A stretch of 64,000 bases of DNA from Plutella xylostella (taxonomy: Eukaryota; Arthropoda; Insecta; Lepidoptera; Plutellidae). Where the stretch lies: the NCBI RefSeq assembly GCF_932276165.1, contig NC_063997.1, forward strand, positions 6,644,001 through 6,708,000. Reading direction: 5' to 3'. Below the pieces are notes generated by a model. It was not told the origin of the DNA and did no database searches. It worked only from the letters and a program-made list of their open reading frames with translations. A program made the translations under genes and the position numbers. Within the stretch, counting starts at the first letter, position 1. Every line of letters begins with the position of its first letter. Below are positions 11,901-23,900 of the stretch, in pieces.

Positions 11901-14900
11901 GAAAAAAAAGACACAAACTCACAAATGAGAATGGCCAAATCTGACCCGTTTTGCAGCCACTAACCAAACCTATTTTTATTCCATGATAAAGGTATCTTAA
12001 TGAGGGAAAAATATTTAAAAAATCTAAACCACGTTTATAAAAATTCTTAGTATGAGGCTAGTCAGTACAAAGACTTGATCTTTCAGCATCTATATCTACG
12101 TTCTCCCATGCCTCATAATAATAAATTTACACAAGGATATACTGTAGTCATGGGCTACACATCAGTATATGTTTCATCAATGGCTGCTCTGGCGGTTCAT
12201 GGCCCCTTAGAGAAATGGCCATTCTCCTTTGCCTCACACTTTAGTTTGTGTAGATTCGAAAATAGTATAGAATCCTGTGAACGCTGGTCAGCAAGTCTAA
12301 TGTTAGTGATCTAAATTGGCTCCTGCCCTGTGCCACCAGTTAATAATTATACATTGAGAACTGTGGAAGTATGAAACTTGTGTTCTTCTTAACCGTCACC
12401 TCATGCGTCGTGTTTTGTTCGCAGTGCGCGGTCACCTCTCAGCTCCAGCGAGATGGACAATGTCCATTGCACATGCTGTACCGTCATTTCATTTGTATCG
12501 TCTTTTGTTCGCAGTGCGCGGTCACCTCTCAGCTCAAGCACGGTAGAGTACCGTCGGCCGGAGCGCAGCGTGTCGTGGGGCGCGGGCGGCGCACGCATCC
12601 ACACTCCCATGCTGGAGCCCCTGGCCGACAACTCCAACCGGAGGCAGTACGGCATGGGCGTCGTCGGCAGGTTCTTCAGGTGAGCACGCTGTAGATTTGA
12701 ATGTTTCTCCTTCTCCTAAGGATGTCAGATACCAAATTGACAAGTGCAAATGTAAAAGATTGAAATATTATTAAAGAAAGAAAGAAAAAAAATTATTGCC
12801 AAAACAGTTGCAACGATACGAAAAAAAACCACTAATACTAATAATTATTACCAGATTCTACTTAACTTGATTTTAGTATCTGAGATTAAAGAATAGACTA
12901 AGTATAGACGAACAGGTTTCGAATAGGGACAATGAAGAACGTAACCGCATCCATATCGAATTAAAGGATCATGTGTATAATCATACTAGGTGTTGCAAAA
13001 GTGGTATAGTAAGCCAAAAGGACGCAATGAGCTTGTCATCACTTTCGTTCTACGATTATTATAAATTCATAAAAATAACTACTCATCATAGCAAAAATGT
13101 CGACGAAGTTTCTATGAAAAAAAGTAAGTATTTAAAATGTTTATTTTCAATAGTCAGATTTAGGGCAGTAAAATACTTGGTCCAGAAACCCCCGGGCGCT
13201 TGGAATTAAAATTACGTTATAGAAAGTTCTAAAAGTTACAAATCCGCTTTGAATCTGTTACGTGACTGGCAAACAGAAATCGGACCGTTTCCTTGTAGTG
13301 GAGCTGTAAGATGATAAAAACTTGGTTGAAAGTTTCGAAACATCACGTAACAGTTACAGTCACACACTTACGAAAACGTAGTAAAGTACCTATCTAAAAA
13401 TATATTATGGTCTCCTTGTTTTTCATGAAGCCTCTTTCACAGCGGGAGCTTTGAAAGAAGCTTTAGTTTTTTTGTTCCGATTCATGAAAATATAAACGGC
13501 ATGTATATATATATATATATATATATGTTTTCTTTGTATTTTATGAATGAATGAACTTTAAATTACTTTTCATTTGGAAAGTTTTCCATAGTATACCTAC
13601 CATCCAGCAGCTTGAGTAGTATTAAGTATTTTAATTGAGATCAGCGTGTTTAAGGTATCCTGACCCAAAAAATATCTACCTTAGCTTGGTTGTACTATGA
13701 ACCGTTCGTTAAATAACTTGTAATAAACTTGTCAAATGAAATAAATAGAGATGTGAGCAATAAAATATATTAAATAGCGAGAGCATTACTCCCGAACGTT
13801 TCAAACGTCAAACTGGGACTTTCAAGGATTCCATGGAATTAAATAAACAGAAGCCGAGCAAGCTCTCGAAAGATGGCGCTAGCTGACGTAACAAGCGACC
13901 GCTTGTTGTCGTATTTGCAAAATGCTGAAGCATTCATTGTCAGGTCGTCGACTCGCCCGGCCACTGTCTGTGGGCTATTCCTAACTTCTGAAACGACTGG
14001 ACCCTGTTAGCATTCCATTTACTAATTGTCTCCGCGTCTTTGTACCTAGTGGCCGGCAAATTAAACTGGAATGGAGTCATTGTTTAATTATTTCACCGGC
14101 GTTAGTGACTGCAGTTAGATTTCAAGTTGGAATATGCAACGAATATATGATTAGATGCAGCCGGTTTCACAATGTCCAGATGTTGGTTACCTATGGAAAA
14201 TATAATGCTGACACCGTCTAAAATAATATTAGAGAGATATACCACGACTTATCCCACGGATAAACGTTATCTAAACGTTGGCAAACAAGACGGGAACTTA
14301 GTGTTTTTGTGTGACAGCGATGTGATTCTGCGAAATCCTCTGCAAAGTAATAAAATCCTTGGATTAGTTTGGCCTTCATAGAGCACGGATAAGCACAAAG
14401 GTTTATATCCTAGAGTCGCGGCGGGAAAGCCCCGCTATCGATCCGGTGCATAATTATTAAAGAGCCGCCACAAAGAGCGGGGTGGGGGAAGTTCCACGGC
14501 TAAGCCCGCTGTTTTTATTTTATAGCCACGGTAGGTACGCCGCGGACCCAACGGTATTGATTTTTCCGTTAAATTAAAACGAGACTTTAAGTTTCTATTA
14601 CGTATCGCTGCCGTTAAGCCCGAAGACGATGCAGTAATATAAACCGAGACACGAAGCGTCCTTAAACTTTTCTAGTGTAAAATTCCCGAAAACGTTGCGA
14701 AGGTAACTCGAAAAGCCATTAGGAGAAAAATTAGGGCGCAGAGTAATGGCGTTTTGGAAGACGCGCATGCATCACGTGGGTGTTAGAGTGACAGCTCGTT
14801 AAAGAGAATGGCTTAGCAAACGACACACTCTCGGAATACTGAAGCACAATCGGGCTGCCAGCGAATAAGGGATTTAGCGAGAATGCTTGATGAATTGGAA

Positions 14901-17900
14901 TTTAGGGGCTTTATCAAAAGACAGGTAACGCAGATGAAGGTGAAGAGGATAATGAAGGTAATTTCGCAAATATAGGTAGCTACCACAACAGAGATTAAGT
15001 GATTTCAATAAGCTATTATATCGTAATCAGTCATGCAAAAGTCTCTCGCAAGAAGCTTCATAATACATGCCCTTATCCTACCTCTTCGAACAGCCACCGT
15101 GAGTTACAAGTCTCAATACTTTTATAAATGTTATTATTGTTAAATCCTTTTACATTTATGCGCAAATAAGGTTCGTCGAAGGATAGGAAAGAAAGGAACG
15201 CAACGTAATATTTCACATGGCACCCACAGCAGCGTTGCGAGGCCTCGCGAATAAATCACCTGCTGGCTTCTTCCTAAAATTGATGGATGTTCACGTATAT
15301 ATTCAGCTCAAGCATCGTTTGCACGTTAAATTCAGTTTTAACATTCAATTTAACCTCATAGTCAAGCGTTATATCGCTATCTCTCTCTGGCAAGCGAGTG
15401 ACTGGATCAGTGTGAAGGGAGCACGGCAGAGTCGCTAATGGCTTTGCGATTCAAAAAGTGGACTCGGGATGTTCTTGGGAAAAGTTTTTGAATGTAATTT
15501 AGAGAAGAGACTTCCCCCAACTTTCACCAGATTGGAATGTCGGTCATTTAGAAGATGTGACTTACAGTATAATCGGAAACTGGTGAGGTCGGATCGGGAT
15601 AATCTACTTTAAATAAACATAATCACACTTAAACGAGAGATGTTGTACAACTTATAAATTTACGTGTTGAATTTGACTTCGACAAACAATTTGACTTCGA
15701 GAAACAATTTTAAGTACTTTAATATAATTCAAGTTGGTTATGGCAAAACAATAAAATACTTTAAAGTTTTGTTTAAAGTTTTTTTTTTCTTGCTTTACTT
15801 AATGTTTATTACTTAATAGTACCTCTACTTACGTAAGACGTAACTATGTTTTGATATACACAGGAACACAGGTGCAAATAAAGAAAATTCTTCGTTTAAA
15901 CGACAAAAAACTTAAATATCTAACTCCAACTGAACGCTTCCCATAAAATGCTTCAAACTACGCCCTCGGTATATAAATTAATAACTGGCTTCAGTTGAGA
16001 ACCAGCCCACCTGCAGGCCTGGCCAGCAGGCTTCCGTAATAATCCTTTAAATAATAAAAACTAGATATTAGACTCTATATTTGTTGTATTATCGTGAACT
16101 TTTATGTCTAGCAAAGACGGTATACAGATACAGGCGGTTGCAAACGGTATAGTTAGCGGAAAAGGGGTGACCAAGCTCGCAATTTTGACAAAATACGATA
16201 TTTGAAAATTCAAGAAAAAAAGTCCAACTTCCAATAGTCACAATGGAGAATGGAAATTATGGTTATTATACATACCCCACCCTTCAGTCCCTTTACCCTT
16301 TTAAAAAACATTTTATTATCGTCGTGAGTGATTGATCATATTGCTAAGTAATTTATTATTATTACGCTACATAGGTACAAAATGACTTCTGTGGATCATC
16401 CGTGATCAATACTTACTCATCAATACAGTGTTGGCCATAATTTAAGTGATAACAAATGTCTCTTCAAGTAATATTTTGAACGATCTACTGGTTAATAAAA
16501 AATAAACTTTTGTTTTATACCGCAAATTGTAAATTCATGGCTGTAACTTCAGCACAACCGCAGGCTTAAACTTCTACGAGTCAGCCATTATTTTTTATGG
16601 GAAAAACTTAAAGATAAATGCTTTTCATATTATTTTATGCACAATATTTTGTGTTTTTGCTTGTGGTAAGATAAAACATATAAGTATAATTGAAGTTTCA
16701 AAGGATAGAAGTGGATTTTATACTTTGAAAGAAGAAGAAGTAGAATTCACATTGAGGCTTTATTCTTGGCTAAAGACACAGTAAGGCATCACACATAAAA
16801 CACAATTTTCACAGAATTTACAACCTACTTTATTCTTTATAAGCGTAGTTACTAAGCTGATTTTATGATGGTGGCACCTTAGACGAGATTTAACGAGGTA
16901 TTCCGATATCGCCGTTCTCTCCTCCCTCCCACACTGAACTTTGGCTATATTTTTACAGCGCTCGTAATCTGCCAAGCGCCAAAACCAATCATACCGATGA
17001 CGTCATAACATATGTAATGACGTCATAACCATAACGCCACAAGTCAGCGTTGTACTGAAATAGCTACATAGTTTACAGTGTCGATTCACATACAAGTTTA
17101 CACAGTCTAGATTCCTTATGTTTTATGAGTTCGTTCGTCAATGTATTACAGCAAATATGAGCGACAAAAATATATACAATTTGTTCTTTGTTTATTACGT
17201 GTGTATGTATAAGATCAATCATTCTCTATCCTTAATAAAAAGGATGGTTATTATGTATAAATAAATGTCCGTTTTAATTAAAGTCTGATGAATTTATATA
17301 TTTTCGTACCATATAATATAAATAGTAAAAACCAAATATTATTTGGTTATCCACCTGAACCTAGTTATAAATCATCATCATCATCATGATGTTATAAATA
17401 TGAATAAATGGGTTATTTATGAATATACATAATATAATGTACAATTGTACATAGCCAATATACAATACTACAAAAGTTTTACGCATCTTTAAAATGTAAA
17501 GAGTAAAATATTTCAGTTTCAATGTATGAAAAATTCAAGGTTGCAGTATAGGCCAGTATATTGAGATTTCCGAGTGGAATTATTCATGGTTTAATATTAT
17601 AAGCGTAGATGTGTAACATTGTATTGTCCAGACCAAGACAGTTCTTTTTAACGAAATATAATAATATTGATACCATAGGGGAGCATGAAGAAGCCTCCTC
17701 GAGCGACGTAGCAACTGTACATAAACTTTACTGAATGTCTAATCGTTTCACCACAGTAACACGGTCTAGTTCAGCTCTAGTGTTCGTTATCGACAAGCTA
17801 AGATGAAAATAAATGTTTATCCTCCATATAAACCTTGTTGGTCACGTGACGTCTTACTATAAAAAATCTCTTTTTCTAATTTTACACCCATGTTTACAAA

Positions 17901-20900
17901 TAAATATATTTGATTTGATTTGATTTGATAATTTCCAAGAGCCCTCAAACAAAAGCCGTTTAGAATGACCCCCTAAATCCACCCTTTCTCTTTACCCTTT
18001 TTTCAACCCCCCCGTTATAACCACTTCCCGTCTCACTTCCAGACGCTCCCTCCGCAAGTCGGTGACCCACCAAGAGGACGTGGCGCGGCAGCTGGACGCG
18101 CTGACCGACTACCGGCCCTACTTCACGTGGTGGGTCAGCACGGCCCAGACCCTCGTGCTGCTGCTGTCATTGCTATGCTACGGGTTCGGGCCGGTCGGTT
18201 TCGGGAGGCATACGCACTCTGGGCAAGTGCTGGTGAAGAGCTTGAGTTTGCAACAGGTGAGGATATCAAGTACTTGTAAAGTAATTTGTTAAAACTGCTG
18301 CCGCTACACGGGTTTGTTATCGACTTAGAAGATAAACGTCACGATATAGTGATGAGCTATAAATACGGCGTTGTGATTGGAATGCGCGTTAAACGGGTTT
18401 ATCGACGTCGATATCGAACCCGTCTAGTAGCTGCTGCTTCGTACACATAAGCAAATAATATCATTTTCATAGATAAGAAGCATTGCTAGTCTGTAAAAAT
18501 ACTTGTATGGTATGGATCTGTCATATAAAGTCCTTGGATCTGGATTTTTGATTGCTTATGTGTACCACCAGGTGGTGGTAGGGAAGCTGGAAGGTGAGGT
18601 GTACAAGTATGAAAGAGACACATGACCGACTTCAGAATGGACTGTGATGGAAAGGGCTAGCTTCACAAAAATTTAAATAATATCTCGGACTGTTTTGCTA
18701 TGATGTTTTCTTAAAAGTTTCACAAAAAAATGCACGTTTATAATAAAGTGTTAAGCAATTACTGATCATTTATAAACTATTTAAACTGAAATTTAATTTA
18801 ATTACCTACTCAATTCTTAATAAACTCTCTCTTTATAGTGATTGAATGATATTCAACCTTAGCAGATTATTTAATGAACTCTAAATACTCAGACAGAACT
18901 CTATTGAAAATTAATCGCTACCAAATTGGAGGACTTCAAACATCAAAGAAGTGTAATTAATCTAAATTATACATATTTTTCAAAATACTTATACGATATT
19001 GTGCTGGTTAGTAAACTAAGCTCTACACTTACTTTGTACCTTGTATTGAATGAATGAATAGGCAGTTAGTGAGTTTGTAAAAGTATTTTATTATTCACAA
19101 GCAAATGTCAAATTGAAATAAATCTGGAGCCCTATTGTGAAGTCAAAACGAATAACATTTTCGAAGTAATTCGTGTCAAATTCAAAATATTACGAATCCG
19201 AACATGGTGGTTAAAACAAGTGCGCGATAGTGTTATAAATTATAATTATTTTCCAAATTGACAGTGGCCCTTGCCAAGTTAGCATCAGAAAAAAAACGGC
19301 CTTTAGCTACTTATGAACAGCAATGCTACAACGCTTTATCTATTTTGTATATCTACAGGGTTTGGCACATGGCCCGATATTTTTTTTCGGTGATTGAGGA
19401 TGTCATGGGAAGTATTATTTTTTTTAGACCATGTACCGAACACCCTGTATATTCAAAGTGTCTACTTATGTCTGATATCCTACTAAGTGAAAGATAGGCG
19501 CCATAAAAAGCAACCTTAGAAGCTATTAACAATTAGCAAATCTCGCGCCGCAAAGAGCGCGCTGGGAGTTCAAAGTGAGAGAGGCTCGACGATCTAGGTC
19601 ACGACAGACTTTAGAATAGCCCTTTTATCTGCTTTTTTGCTTTTTAATACAGTTTTGTGACGTCCCTGGATAGAAGGCGACTGGTAGGTACGAGTCTTGT
19701 ATGAGAACATGTTCGGTGGAAAGGAATACAAACATTAGCTTCGGCATTAGTTTTTCATCAATATGTTACCTAGGTTATATACTTACTTATACATAAATAT
19801 CGTTTAAATTGGCTACGTTGAAGTAAGGTTAACGAAATATTTTTCCAACGAACGTTTGTACGCAGTTCATAGTCGAAACGTTCGTTGGACCAAGCATCCT
19901 TCAGCCTAGCGTAGTTAATCGACTCTTGATGGACCGTTTCCGCCTCATTTTTGACATCAATCCCTTACTTTGATTACTTGATTATTACTTGAATTTGAAA
20001 CTGTCACCTTTTATCCACAGTCTAACGAAAAATATTAGTTTTACTTACCTAATTTACATCACTTCAATTAAATAATAACATTTAATCTCCTTACAATTTC
20101 CAGGTGGAATGGGAAGAGCCAGCGTCCTTCTGGCTGGGGCCTCGCGCGGCGGACCTCATCCACTTGGGGGCGAAGTTCGCGCCCTGCATGCGTCGCGACG
20201 CGAGGATAGCCCGCGCCATCGCCGCCTCGGCGCGGCGCGAGCGAGACACGGCTTGTTGCATCAGGAATGATGATAGTGGCTGCGTGCAGTCTTCGAAGGC
20301 TGATTGTTCGGTGAGGATTTAGTGGGTTGAATTGGGTGATTTTGGGTGGCAGTAGGAAGTAAAGATGAAAAGTTTTGTGATTCTAATCCAATCTAGGTAA
20401 TCCACAGCAAAGACAAAAGCTAGTCCGGTTTAGTTTATTATTTTTTTGCACGGGACACGGCTTGCTGCATCAGGAATGATGATAGTGGCTACGTGCAGTC
20501 GTCTAACTAAGGCTGATTGTTCGGTGAGAATCTTGTAGCTGGTTCGGGATTGGGTAGTTTTGGGTGGTGTAGTAAAAGGAAAAGTATAGATGAACAGTTT
20601 TGTTATTCTAAGGGCCGGATTTTGTTAATTCGGGTTCATCTTTAACCATTATTCAAGTCACGGGTCAAGCATGACAGAACTACAGATAACAAACTGGCCC
20701 TAATCCTTTCACAGCTATTTCAAATGCTAGACGGCTTATAGTTTTGTTGAGCAATTGGTATTTTGCATATTAATACGTAGCATATTAATTTTGTAATGAT
20801 ACATACCTATTCGTATTCAAGGAACGATAACGTTCAATAATGATGAATCGTAGCTGAGAACAAATTTAATATCCAACCATAATAAATTTGCGTTCATTTT

Positions 20901-23900
20901 GCAATTGGTTTCTAAATTGATTACATGTATGATAATCTCATAATAATAATGAGTTTCTGCAGGTAAATTTATTTTCTGCTATTCTGGCGGTAAGTAGTGA
21001 TACACTTTCCTGGTGTAATTTCAATAGGCATATAATTTTACCTTCGATTGAACTGACTCCTGATAATATAGCTAGTTTTACTAAGTTTTAATATCAATTA
21101 GAGCCAAGAGGACGAAAGTTAAATGGCAGAATAACGTCTCTATCTCGTTACATTAAACGTACCGATTGTATGACAGCTCTTCTAAATTTCGTAATTCATT
21201 AAGCAAGAATAACCCCGCATGTACAAAACTTCCAGAAATATGAACAAATCATCCATGTCTAACTAATTTAAACTAGCATATAAATTTATAGTAGGTGTAT
21301 GCAATTTAACAACATTTTTTGTTCTTGCTAACCAAAGATACGAGGATTAATACCAAAAGTGGGAAAGGTAAGTTGAAATTAGAAGGAGGTTTATTTTTTA
21401 TAACCTTCACTAACGTCCTGTTTCACCAAGTCTGAAAGAGCCAGGTCAGGAACCTAAAAGATAGTACTGCAAATAAAGAATAATAAGCTGCATAAATTAA
21501 GAGATTTTACAGAAGTATATCTTCAAGATGAAGATGACGACCGAATGGCGTAGTGGTTAGTGACCCTGACTACTGAGCCGAAGGTCCCGGGTTCGATTCC
21601 CGGCTGGGGCAGATATTTGTTTAAACACAGATATTTGGTCTCGGGTCCTGAATGTGCCCGTAAAATGGCAATAGGCTCACCCCCTATTACATTGGGTGGG
21701 ACCAACATAACACTCTGGCGAAAAGTGGGTGCAGCAATGCACCTCTGCCTACCCCGCAAGGGAGTACATTAGTACAAGGCGTGAGTGTGTGTGTATATCT
21801 TCAGGATATTGAATCTAACGCTCTGCCTGCACTTTCACCAGACGTTGTGAAATAAGCATTTTCCTCTTTTATTTACCAATTCAATTTACTTGTGTACCCC
21901 TGTTTCGGTTCTAAAGAAAATGTATTTAATTTCAGAACACAATATCAACGTGGAAGAAGTGGTCTTCAGGGGAGTCGGGCCCGGGCGGCCGGATATCAGG
22001 GTCCGTGTGTGGATTAGATCCAAAGTGAGTATAATTAAGTAAACAAGGTATTAGTCCATAGAAACTACACCTAACCACCTGTCAGGGCATCAGGGAGGAG
22101 TCCCACCACACCAAGAGGACTCTCCTAGAGTATTGCGGCATTAGCTTCAGCGGCTAGATCCACTGTTCCATGGATCCTTGATGTCACACTTCTGTCTGGC
22201 CGATGGTATGATGCCTGTAGTTATGACCCAGTTCTAGAGAACTGCAGGTAATACAAATAAATATATGACGTAGTTTTAAGACCCGGTGTTGTACGTAACA
22301 AAATCAGGGATCATTTCTACTTTTCGATTACCTTGGACTCATAGCTTAGGTTCTGTTGAGCAAATAAATTGATCGTAGTTTTATGTCGGGCGGGCTGCAT
22401 GAAAGGAATGACTGTCTGCGGAAAATATTTAATTTCCTCATGCTATGCATACTTGCAGCCTTGTAATTTATAACGCTGGCGTACATATTGGGCACACAGC
22501 GACTGAACACTAATCGAATTGGATAATCCTTTCACCAGGGTGTCAAAACCAAGGTCACTATAGTACCTACTATTCACAGATATGTATCGGATGTTAGAAG
22601 AAGAAGATGTGTGTCAATTACACATACTTGTTGTTAAAACTGGACTCATGGGATCTATCTATCATATACTTGTTTCTACAAATCTCGCAATCTCGTTCCA
22701 GATTCTGCGAAGCGCCGCGCTCGATAGCGCCGCACGAGTGGCCCGACGACATTACAAAATGGCCGATCTGCAGGAAGTCAGTACTGGACGGGTCGCAGGC
22801 GGCCGGCCGGGCGGGGCACGCGGCGGAACACATGGCCTGTGAGGTCATAGGACACCCCTGCTGCATAGGGGTGCATGGGCAGTGCGTCATCACAACGAAA
22901 GAACACTGCGACTTTGTGAAGGGATACTTTCACGAGGAAGCGTCACTGTGCTCACAGGTATGTCGGATTATTTGAAATAATAAGTAGGTATCATCAGGGA
23001 ATCTAATTATACCTTATAACCGCGTAAAAGGGGCTCGTGTGGTCGCTATAAACACACACGCTAGTACGGGACATTGCTATAAAATCGGGTAGTCTAAGGG
23101 TTAAGTATGGGTTTCCCTGACGTAGTATTATAACACTCTATTTTTCATTTGGTTAGTGTTAAGTGAATCGATTTGAACTGTACCTGGGTTAAAGTTAATA
23201 AGTAATGAATGGTTTCCATTTAATTCCAGGTGTCCTGCCTAGACGACGTCTGCGGAATGCTGCCGTTCATGCGACGAAGAAGACCGGACCAGTTGTACAG
23301 GGCGTGGACGTCACTATTCGTCCATGCCGGCTTACTTCACTTAGCATTTACTTTAGCTTTACAATGGCTCTTCATGAGAGATCTAGAGAAGATGGCCGGC
23401 CCAGTCCGAATAGCTACGATATACTTGGGCAGTGGCGTGGCAGGGAATATGGCGTCAGCGATATTCGAGCCGTATCGAGCAGAGGTAAGAGCGTTTGTTC
23501 CATATCTTCATAGTTATACCTTTCTTAGTGGATTATAAGAGCAATATGTCTGTTTTCATAAAGAAAGTGTTCACAAGTTTCATAGAGATATTGTTGAGAT
23601 TTCTTGGTATGAGATTCTCCCTAGTATACCCTCTATTATGTTGATTATGGTACTGATGGTGGCATTGGTTGCAGGTGGGCCCGGCAGGGTCGCACTTCGG
23701 GCTGCTGGCGTGCCTGCTGGTGGAGGTGCTGGGCGCGTGGCCGCTGCTCCGGCACCCGCGGCGCGCGCTGCTCAAGCTGCTCAGCCTCGCCGCGCTGCTG
23801 TTCCTCCTCGGCCTCCTCCCGTGGATCGACAATTTCGCGAACGTTTTCGGTTTCGTGTTCGGTTTCTTTCTATCCTTCGCGCTGCTCCCCTTCATAACGC

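Larger units (their letters stand above)
9005..12424. other. iRhom intron (5' part), repeats only
   Basis: No iRhom exon was found. The stretch holds a perfect short hairpin (9508-9540), a LINE tail (about 10565-10720) and a Helitron-like repeat (11148-11364). The promoter of the nested minus-strand gene should lie just after 9004, but no clear core motif was identified. Confidence 0.5.

Noticed and set aside
12075..12314. 79-codon frame shortly before iRhom exon b
   Set aside because: It is not bounded by acceptor or donor sites in the right phase and does not resemble iRhom N-terminal sequence.
21560..21772. Open frames on both strands across the SINE copies (also at 31396, 55745, 55806, 57244, 57275)
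   Set aside because: They recur in every SINE copy in either orientation and come from the repeat sequence. The tRNA-like head is also not a real tRNA gene, because its ends do not pair as an acceptor stem.
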